Assembly: GCA_944392335.1 (NCBI GenBank)
Contig: CALXWJ010000011.1
Coordinates: forward strand, 1-35,573
Direction: 5' to 3'
Source of the DNA: an uncultured Clostridia bacterium
Lineage (GTDB): Bacteria > Bacillota > Clostridia > UBA1381
DNA length: 35,573 nucleotides
Under the pieces are notes generated by a model. That model was not told the origin of the DNA. It did no database searches and saw only the letters and a list, made by a program, of their open reading frames with translations. A program made the translations under genes and the position numbers. Shown piece after piece: positions 25,786 to 33,700 of the stretch. Numbering within the stretch: the stretch's first letter is position 1; every line of letters begins with the position of its first letter.

Positions 25786-26490
25786 CTATTTATGTAGTTT
25801 TCTTATCATTTTTCTTATTTTAAACATATCAAAAATCATTTTAATACCATCAGCCATAATATTGACGTTTGAACCCTTAGAATTATTTTCCATTATAACA
25901 GGCAGTTGTTTTATAGATATATTTTTTGCTTTTGCCTTTGCAAGGATCTCAAGATCAAATCCGAATCCATAAATCTCAAGATCATTAAACAACTCTTTTG
26001 CGGTTTCTTTTTGATAGCCTTTAAATCCACACTGGGTATCTACAATATCGAGCCCCAGAAGTATCTGAACAAGACATGAAAACATCCTGCTGAAAGCATT
26101 TCTTCTTATTCCGTAACTGTCGTTTATATTCTTATCTTCCCGTCTTGTGCCTATTACTATTTTGCTGTCGTCCAGCGCAATACAAAACTCTTTTAAATGT
26201 TTAAGACCATACGCAAGATCCGCATCTGTAAATATAATTTTATCTCCCGAAGCCGCCATGACCCCCTCGCGCAGCGCCCCGCCTTTTCCTCTGTTTTTTT
26301 CATATCCGACAAAACGTATATCATCAGATATATACTGTGATAAAATCTTTGCGGTATTGTCCGTGCTCCCGTCATTAACAACTATAAGCTCAAAAGACAT
26401 ATTATTTCCTTTTTTAAATTCTTCTATTTTCCTCATTGTTTCGTTAACCGTTTTTTCGCAATTATAAAACGGGATTATTACTGAAACCAT
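25786..26490 (-). CDS. GT2 family polyprenyl-phosphate glycosyltransferase (GtrB/DPM-like)
   Basis: A 234-residue glycosyltransferase family 2 protein: SVIIPFYNCEKT at the start, ELIVVNDGSTDNTAKIL, NRGKGGALREGVMAASGD, the metal-binding FTDADLAYGLKHL (D89-x-D91), and DTQCGFKGYQ. This set is that of dolichol-/polyprenyl-phosphate sugar synthases, which move a sugar from a nucleotide donor to undecaprenyl phosphate on the inner face. No C-terminal membrane helices are evident, unlike many GtrB proteins; a basic tail (IRKMIRKLHK) may contact the membrane. It lies 22 nt after the GT-C-like gene and 14 nt before gtrA-like. The sugar cannot be read from the sequence. Confidence 0.9.
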   Translation of the reverse strand: MVSVIIPFYNCEKTVNETMRKIEEFKKGNNMSFELIVVNDGSTDNTAKILSQYISDDIRFVGYEKNRGKGGALREGVMAASGDKIIFTDADLAYGLKHLKEFCIALDDSKIVIGTRREDKNINDSYGIRRNAFSRMFSCLVQILLGLDIVDTQCGFKGYQKETAKELFNDLEIYGFGFDLEILAKAKAKNISIKQLPVIMENNSKGSNVNIMADGIKMIFDMFKIRKMIRKLHK

Positions 26491-26512
26491 AAAAATACCT
26501 CAATTTCATCCT

Positions 26513-28219
26513 TTATTGTTTAAATTCTATACCAAATAAATCCATAAATCCGCTTTCATTAAGATAGGTATGCGAATTAAAAAAGTTACCGTATTTAAAA
26601 TCTTCCAAAAGATAATCATACGCATTATATATATTATCTCCAACATAAAATAACCCGTTTTCCTTATCAAATTCCATAACGGTATCATTGATCCTTATCA
26701 ATGTCAGTTTGTTTTCTTTGTTGTAACTCAATTCTCCGCCGTATGCCTCTGCCACATCCCTTAAAGGATAATATTTTTCACCCTCTTTTTCATAAACAGG
26801 CCGCTCACAAAATACCCCGTTGCAATATAAATCAGTAAAATCTTTTCCTTTTAAATGTATTTTTGTATCGTCCGGGACTTTATATATCCGTCTGTAATTT
26901 TCTTCATAAAAGCTGTCAACAAAAAATTGATTATATGAATAATCTGCCTTTAAATCAACATTATAATACACATCTTTATCTGCGCTTCTAACCGATGAAA
27001 TATTTTCATTTATTATTATTCTGTTTGAAATATATCCCGAAAGCTTCGGGACAAAAGAAATCATGGAAACCGCAAAGCATGCGATTAGTATTATATTGCG
27101 GGCAAAAATGCCCCTGTCTTTTATAATATCGGATATAACAGACGCAATTATACATATCATGATTAAAATTGCCGGCATAAAATTCCGGTAACCATAGCTT
27201 GCGGTAAATGCCATTATTGCTATAGATAACAATGCAGATAAGAATAATATACAGTGCTTACGGTTATTATTTTTAATAATATTTGAAGCTGCGGATACAA
27301 CAGCACAAAGAACATAAATCCAGCCCGCCGCAGAATAAAAGCCCATTAAAGATAAAAGCGCTGTAACTGCGCACGCCGCACATAATATCTTAAAATTGAC
27401 CGCTTTTTTTATACCACAGCTTATTTCCAATAAAATTAATGCCGCAATAAATACCCAAAGTATGCCTATTTCCCCGAAAGCCATTGTAAACAACTCATTA
27501 AAACTTTCAAAAAATCCCAGCCTTTTCCCTGCTTCTGTCCCCATTCTTACCGATGTGCCGGGTGATAATACCACACTCAAAAATCCGGCAAAAATACATA
27601 TAAAATATATGATATTTATTTTCGTCAGTTTTTTTATCAGTTTTATATCTGTCAAAATATATAATATTATTGATGAAATTATTATTACGGAGCATTGTTC
27701 GGTAGACTGCCCGCACAAAAAGAAAAATACAAGATAAAATACATTGAACCTGTTATCTCCTATCTGTTTTATAAAAGCATAAAATCCGGACACGGCAAAA
27801 ATGACCGGGAATATGTAATTTACCGCGCCCGACATCCAAAGCATCCCTTCTCTTAACACTTTTACAGCTACAAGCATTAATCCCATATAGCATAAAGAAA
27901 AGAACAATGCCGCATTTTTATCCGTTTTATTATTTCTGTAAAAAACATAAAACACTCCCGTAACCATTGCCGGGAGAACAACAAAAAACAGCTTGTCCTT
28001 AAATATCAGAATAAGCTCCAGCACAAAATGTATAAATGCCCTTCCGTTCATCTGCGTATAATGCTCATAAGTCTTTTTAAAAAAACCGCCCAGACCGTCA
28101 TAAAAATATACAGCATATATAAAATCATCACCGTAAAGTGTTGTCATTGCACAGATTATCACAAGGAGCAAAAGACATAAATAAAACACGGGTTTATTCA
28201 GATCAACTTTTTTTAGCAT
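26513..28219 (-). CDS. GT-C-like membrane glycosyltransferase (DUF6056-like) with C-terminal stalk domain
   Basis: A 568-residue polytopic protein with about eleven hydrophobic segments over the first 400 residues and a soluble C-terminal part of about 155. The first outer loop has an acidic pair and NGR (YGDDFIYAVYFYDGLGGFF, then YTQMNGRAFIHF), and LSPGTSVRMG follows later; both fit DUF6056-type GT-C transferases. The tail (YYPLRDVAEAYGGELSYNKE and after) resembles a copper-amine-oxidase N-terminal-like stalk domain, also seen in the MBL protein at 7431-8825. I infer that it moves a lipid-linked sugar to a surface polymer outside the cell. I choose ATG 28217-28219, 5 nt after GGGTGA; a GTG three codons earlier overlaps that site. 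The two downstream genes complete a Gtr-type trio. Confidence 0.78.
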   Translation of the reverse strand: MLKKVDLNKPVFYLCLLLLVIICAMTTLYGDDFIYAVYFYDGLGGFFKKTYEHYTQMNGRAFIHFVLELILIFKDKLFFVVLPAMVTGVFYVFYRNNKTDKNAALFFSLCYMGLMLVAVKVLREGMLWMSGAVNYIFPVIFAVSGFYAFIKQIGDNRFNVFYLVFFFLCGQSTEQCSVIIISSIILYILTDIKLIKKLTKINIIYFICIFAGFLSVVLSPGTSVRMGTEAGKRLGFFESFNELFTMAFGEIGILWVFIAALILLEISCGIKKAVNFKILCAACAVTALLSLMGFYSAAGWIYVLCAVVSAASNIIKNNNRKHCILFLSALLSIAIMAFTASYGYRNFMPAILIMICIIASVISDIIKDRGIFARNIILIACFAVSMISFVPKLSGYISNRIIINENISSVRSADKDVYYNVDLKADYSYNQFFVDSFYEENYRRIYKVPDDTKIHLKGKDFTDLYCNGVFCERPVYEKEGEKYYPLRDVAEAYGGELSYNKENKLTLIRINDTVMEFDKENGLFYVGDNIYNAYDYLLEDFKYGNFFNSHTYLNESGFMDLFGIEFKQ

Positions 28220-28401
28220 ATATTTCACCCAGATATATATTTTGTTTTATATACTTTATCACATTTTACATAAAAAATCAACAAAAGATATCAAAACGTA
28301 ATATTTATTTGTATTAATCCCATAAAAACAACATTTTTTATATTCAACTGTGAATATTGTTTAAAAAAACATGACAAAACTTTTGTATTGATTTCAAACT
28401 C

Positions 28402-28430
28402 TTGACTAAAAATAAATATTGTAATATAAT
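28402..28430 (+). promoter_or_regulatory. Sigma-A promoter of nadE
   Basis: TTGACT (28402-28407), a 17-nt spacer and TATAAT (28425-28430) lie about 70 nt before the nadE ATG. No NadR/NrtR-like operator was recognised. The opposite-facing promoter for the glycosyltransferase unit should lie in 28229-28340, but no clear match was found. Confidence 0.8.
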
Positions 28431-28499
28431 TGATTTATATATCAAATCCAACCTTTTACATAAAATTAAAAATGTTTTTTAATAGAAGGGAATAAAATT

Positions 28500-30449
28500 A
28501 TGTATGACTTTATAAGAGCAGCTGCAGTTGTTCCGGATATGATTGTTGCCGATGTCTCATATAACAAGGAACAGATAATAAAAAAAGCGGATGATCCCGA
28601 GCTTTTGGATACCGATATTATTGTTTTTCCGGAGCTTTGCTTAACCGGATATACTTGCGCGGACCTATTTTTTCAGCAAAAGCTTCAAACGTCGGTTTTT
28701 CAGTCAATAAAAGAAATAACAGTTCATGAACAAAACAGACAGAGAATAATTGTAATAGGCGCGCCGATCGTGATACTCGGTCAGCTTTATAACTGTGCGG
28801 TCGTGATCTCGGGCGGCAGGATATATGGAATCGTTCCTAAAACATTCCTACCCGTATATAACGAATATTATGAAAAACGATGGTTCTCCTCTTCTGCCGA
28901 CCTTAACATTACAAGTGTTTCTTCAAAATTATTTGGTCTTGATGAGGATTACCAAATAGACATAGGAAGAGATTTAATCTTTAACATCAACTCTCAGGTC
29001 ACATTCGGAATCGAAATTTGCGAGGATTTATGGGTTCCCATGCCGCCGTCCGGTTTTCTTGCTTTAAACGGCGCGCAATTAATATTAAATCTTTCGGCAA
29101 GCAATGAAACCATCGCAAAGCACACCTATCGCCGCGATCTTGTGAGAATGCAGTCCGCCGCAAATTTATGTGCATATTTATATGTATCCTCCGGTGCATC
29201 AGAATCCTCAACCGATCTTATTTTTTCAGGCCACTGCATTTTTGCCGAAAACGGCGCTGTAATCGCCCAAAACAGCGAATTAATAGACAACGACTATACA
29301 CTTATTCATGATTTTGATATAGGCAAAATAAAAGCTGACAGAATGAAAAATAAAAGCTTTAAAGACACAAAAACGATTTATGCTTTTAAAGAGAAGGCAA
29401 GATTTATAGATATCGGCATAAAAAAAATAAAGGGCGACGGTTCAAAATATACTGTTGCCAAACAGCCCTTTGTGCCGGCTTCAAAAACCGACAGAATCGA
29501 CCGCTGTATGGATATATTCAAAATGCAGGTCGGCGGTCTGTCAAAGAGAATAAAAACAACCGGCTGTAAAATGGTTGTAGGGGTTTCGGGCGGTCTTGAT
29601 TCGACTCTGGCGCTTCTCGTTGCCGCGCAAACTGCAAAAAAACTCAACAGACCCGCAAGCGATGTTATCGGTATCACCATGCCGTGCTTCGGCACTTCGG
29701 ACAGGACTTACAATAATTCCTTTGCCCTTATGAAGGCTTTAGGAATAAAATATGAAGAAATTAATATTAAAAATGCTGTTTATCAGCATTTTAACGACAT
29801 AGGCCATGACGGAAAGACCCTTGATCTGACATATGAAAACTCCCAGGCAAGAGAAAGGACCCAGGTTCTTATGGACTATGCCGGAAAAGTAGGCGGACTT
29901 GTTGTGGGTACCGGAGATTTAAGTGAGCTTGCACTTGGCTGGTGCACCTACAATGCCGACCATATGTCAATGTACGGAGTAAACGCCGGAATACCGAAAA
30001 CTCTTGTAAAATGGATGATTGAAAGTATTGTTGAATATAATATTTTCCCCAACGCAACCGATGTTTTGAAAGATATTATTGATACGCCAATCAGTCCCGA
30101 ATTGCTTCCTCCTGATAAAAAAGGAAATATATCCCAGGAAACAGAGGATATTATCGGCCCATATGAATTACATGACTTTTTCTTGTATTATGTTTTGCGC
30201 TTCGGCTTTGAGCCTTCAAAAATATATATGCTTGCAAAAAAAGCCTTTAATGATGAATATTCAAATGATTTTATTTTAAAATGGATGAAAAATTTTTACA
30301 AAAGATTTTTTACACAGCAGTTCAAACGCAGCTGCCTTCCCGACGGCGTAAAAATAGGAAGTGTGTGCCTCTCGCCGCGGGGAGACTGGAGAATGCCGTC
30401 AGACGCCTCGGGGCGTATCTGGCTTGATGAAGTTGAAAATTTAAAGTAA
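28500..30449 (+). CDS. nadE: Glutamine-dependent NAD+ synthetase
   Basis: A 649-residue two-domain NadE that amidates nicotinic acid adenine dinucleotide to NAD+ with ammonia from glutamine. The N-terminal nitrilase-like glutaminase domain keeps the Glu-Lys-Cys triad: E45 in FPELCLTGYTCADLFF, K114 in IVPKTFLP and C174 in GIEICEDLWVP. The C-terminal synthetase has the P-loop GVSGGLDSTLAL (361-372), then GTGDLSELALGWCTYN and the family tail with SPRGDWRMPSDA. The length is typical for the glutamine-dependent form. AGAAGGGA precedes the ATG. It is a single-gene unit with its own promoter and terminator, divergent from the glycosyltransferase operon. Confidence 0.97.
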   Translation: MYDFIRAAAVVPDMIVADVSYNKEQIIKKADDPELLDTDIIVFPELCLTGYTCADLFFQQKLQTSVFQSIKEITVHEQNRQRIIVIGAPIVILGQLYNCAVVISGGRIYGIVPKTFLPVYNEYYEKRWFSSSADLNITSVSSKLFGLDEDYQIDIGRDLIFNINSQVTFGIEICEDLWVPMPPSGFLALNGAQLILNLSASNETIAKHTYRRDLVRMQSAANLCAYLYVSSGASESSTDLIFSGHCIFAENGAVIAQNSELIDNDYTLIHDFDIGKIKADRMKNKSFKDTKTIYAFKEKARFIDIGIKKIKGDGSKYTVAKQPFVPASKTDRIDRCMDIFKMQVGGLSKRIKTTGCKMVVGVSGGLDSTLALLVAAQTAKKLNRPASDVIGITMPCFGTSDRTYNNSFALMKALGIKYEEINIKNAVYQHFNDIGHDGKTLDLTYENSQARERTQVLMDYAGKVGGLVVGTGDLSELALGWCTYNADHMSMYGVNAGIPKTLVKWMIESIVEYNIFPNATDVLKDIIDTPISPELLPPDKKGNISQETEDIIGPYELHDFFLYYVLRFGFEPSKIYMLAKKAFNDEYSNDFILKWMKNFYKRFFTQQFKRSCLPDGVKIGSVCLSPRGDWRMPSDASGRIWLDEVENLK

Positions 30450-30511
30450 AATGTAAAAAGTGCTGTATCAAAATACAATAAGAAAGAGGTATGTTAGATT
30501 AGTAGTATTGG

Positions 30512-30644
30512 TTATATAATAACAAAATATGAAAAGGAGAGATCGTAAAGGTCTCTTCTTTTTTATATAATATTTATTATATAAAAATTATATAAAATCG
30601 AAAAAATGTTTAAAAAGGTTGAAAAGGGGTATATATTTATATAA
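30512..30644. repeat. Five copies of the palindrome TTATATAA
   Basis: Exact copies lie at 30512-30519, 30563-30570, 30577-30584, 30588-30595 and 30637-30644, all between nadE and the Rhs gene. Three are clustered at 14- and 11-bp spacing. The base composition is extreme, so some copies may be chance, but five in 133 bp is more than I would expect. They could be operator sites for the Rhs gene. Confidence 0.45.
30532..30562 (+). terminator. Rho-independent terminator of nadE
   Basis: AAAAGGAGAGATC (30532-30544) pairs with GGTCTCTTCTTTT (30550-30562) with two G-T wobbles and a 5-nt loop, followed by further T residues. It lies 82 nt after the nadE stop. Confidence 0.75.
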
Positions 30645-30775
30645 AAAAAGGATTAATATATGATAATGTAAAATCAATAAATATTAAAAGAAGGTGAATA
30701 TTATGAATATTTGAATTAAAAGCAGGTAAGCATTACAGTAGATATTAAAGGTATATAGAGGAAGGAGATAATCAT

Positions 30776-33700
30776 ATGAAAAAAAATATTGGGGTGTTGT
30801 TAAAAAAAAGCTTCTCTGTAACATTATCAGCTATTATACTTTTAACATTTAATTCAAGAGCAGCAGAGGAAGCTGCTGAACTGGCGTCAGACAGTATAAA
30901 TGACCAAAAAATAACGGAAAATTATTCGGAGATGATAGTGCAGGATGAATATATATATAATCCGAGTGAAACGGTAGAAAATTTTCCGTTTGTTATCTTG
31001 AACGGTGACGAGGATGAAGCAAGGGAAGTCAGTGCCTCAGAGCCGGATAATGAATTGATGGCGTCTGGAAGTTCAACAGAGCTTGAGTTATGGGATGAAA
31101 TTTTAAGCGATCAGTTAAGTGAGGATTATTTATCTCCATACAGAAAAAAAGAAGGAATAAATATATCAGGTAATACAAACAGACTTACGATATCAAGTAC
31201 GGATTTGTCACTGCAAGGAAAAAACGGAATGGATCTGGTTTTTAAACGCAAATATGACAGTCAACAAACAAAATATTCGTTTTATTTAGAGCGTGAATCA
31301 TCAATGGCAACTGCATACAATTACAGATATTGTTATTTCTTTACCGATGATGATACGGGAGAAGAAATAAATGTTGCTTTTCAAACAAATGATGAATATT
31401 ATATATTTATGAACGGAGGAGCGTATTTAACAGGAATTGATGAATCAAGAATTAGATATTTTGATCCGTCAGGCGGAGGCAGAATATATTATTATCTTAT
31501 AGAGGATATTGAGCAATTCTTATCGGATGAGCCTACGGATTTTCATATTTCTCGTGATACTACGAAATCGCCGAAATATTTTTCTATAAAAACAAAAGAA
31601 TCAACTTATTATGTTTTATATGACAATAAGGTTTTTAGAGATAAGGTTTCATTAGGCGATGGATGGATATTAGAATTACCTGAAGTAACTCTATCGTTAT
31701 ATGATTTTGAAAGAACAAGTTTTAGCGGTTATACAAGATTCAGAAGATTTTATAATGGTGTATTCAGGGATTTTGAGGGTGATATACAAGTTTTTCAAGG
31801 TGATTCAGAAGTAAAAAATTATTCAGACAATACATCTACTTATACATCATCCTATTATACTTCGGATAACAGATTTTATCAGTATTCTTCATATTATGCA
31901 ACTCAAACTATAGAAGGTACCAATATAACATATAACTTTAAAATTGTCGATTCGGGAAAAGGATATACATATTATTTTAATTCAAATAATATTATTAAAT
32001 CAGATCAAGACCTATATATAAGAGCAATTGTCAATAAGTTCGGAGATACAATTGTATATAATTATGACGATGCTTCAAACAAAAATAGGCTTACATCAAT
32101 TACAGACACTTACGGAAGAACAGTAACTTTAACTTATGGTCCAAATACAACGCAAATTTCATATACAAATGGGGAAAATGACACCGTAAACACATTGACA
32201 TATACGGTGAGTGCAATGGACAATGAATTGGAAAACGGCAGTATATTAACAGGAAAGCCGGTATCAATTTTTACATTCAGCAATCAATATGGAGAGGAAA
32301 CAAAATATTATTCAAGAGAATTTGAGCAAGTTTCATATAGAAATGCAAGTTCGACAAATAAAATTTTAGATTCCGATTTTGGTTCATATGATGAAAATAA
32401 CAGTCAGTCTTTCGGAAATATTATAGAAAAGATTGAGTATCCGAACGGTTTGGAGAGTAATTATAAATATCAAAGGTTATTTTATGTAAATGCACTGACC
32501 GATGTTACCAAAGATGTATATATTGTTCAGGAATGTTATGATAAAATAGGTTCACAGGAATACAATCATAATCAGTTTGAATTGTCGGGCTCAAACATTT
32601 TTACTTTGAAAAATACTAAAAGCTCGGGAAGTATTTGCAATAATACTTATGATAATAAAGGAAGGCTTACAAGCTCAATAACTTCCCTGACAGGCACCGC
32701 GTCTTCGTCCGCCCCTTATATCAAATATTCATATACGTACAATAATAATACCAATAACATGACGTCATGCACGGAGAATAACAGCGGAATGACAAAAACA
32801 ACATCATATACCTATGTGAGTATGTATGGAGATTTGATTTCATCCGTTAATGACGGTAATAAGAAAATCGCATATACATATCATACAGTTGACGGTGCAT
32901 TGACAAAAATGATAAACAGCATGGTAAACAGTTATAAATCCGGCAGCTCGCACATCACCGACTATACGCTTTTGACAACATTAACGGAGAATAATAAATC
33001 GATTGAATATGTAAGGATAATAAAGAATAATGAAATCAAAGCACAGAAAAAATATGTTTATGATAATGGCGGAAACATAATAGGGCAAAGTGAGTGGATA
33101 GAGGATACAGACGGGGACGGAGTTTTAGATACCGACGATGAATATTCAACGGTGAACAGCATTTATACTGTTTCCGATGAAAAGACATTGAGTATAAATA
33201 ATTCCATGAGTCAAATAACTGACGCCGATAATTTAAACCCTCAGACCGTTTCTAATACCTATACTTTTGATATTTACGGGAATCCGACGTCTTCAAAAGA
33301 TTCTAAAAATTATTTGACTACGGTCACATATGATGAATTGGGAAGAATAACGGGTTATTCGTATCCAAACGGCGGAACGGGAAATATTACATATAATACC
33401 GTAAATAATTATACTATCCAAACAGATGTGCTGGGAGCACAGTTTAAGTATACCTATAATGAACTCGGACAGCTCACGAAAACAGAAAGATTAAACGGGG
33501 ATGTGTGGCAGATATTAAGTCAAAACAGCTATGACAGCTCATCAAGGCTTGTCGAAAAAATAACATATTCCAGCGCGTCTGCGGGAAGCAAGGAAGAATA
33601 TACATATGATGCTTTGGACAGGCTCCTTACAAGAAAGGTATATGAATTGCCGTCAGACTTATTATATACTGAAAATTATACATATTCAGTAACAAGTAAT

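Larger units (their letters stand above)
30450..30775. other. AT-rich intergenic region between nadE and the Rhs gene
   Basis: These 326 bp hold the nadE terminator, five copies of an AT palindrome and the Rhs ribosome binding site (GAGGAAGGAGATAATCAT). No gene is supported. A three-codon frame (ATG 30702, Met-Asn-Ile-stop) has an AGAAGGTG site upstream and may be a decayed start or a tiny leader. A promoter for the Rhs gene is expected; TTGAAA at 30619-30624 with TATAAA at 30640 has only a 15-nt spacer and is not convincing. Confidence 0.6.
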
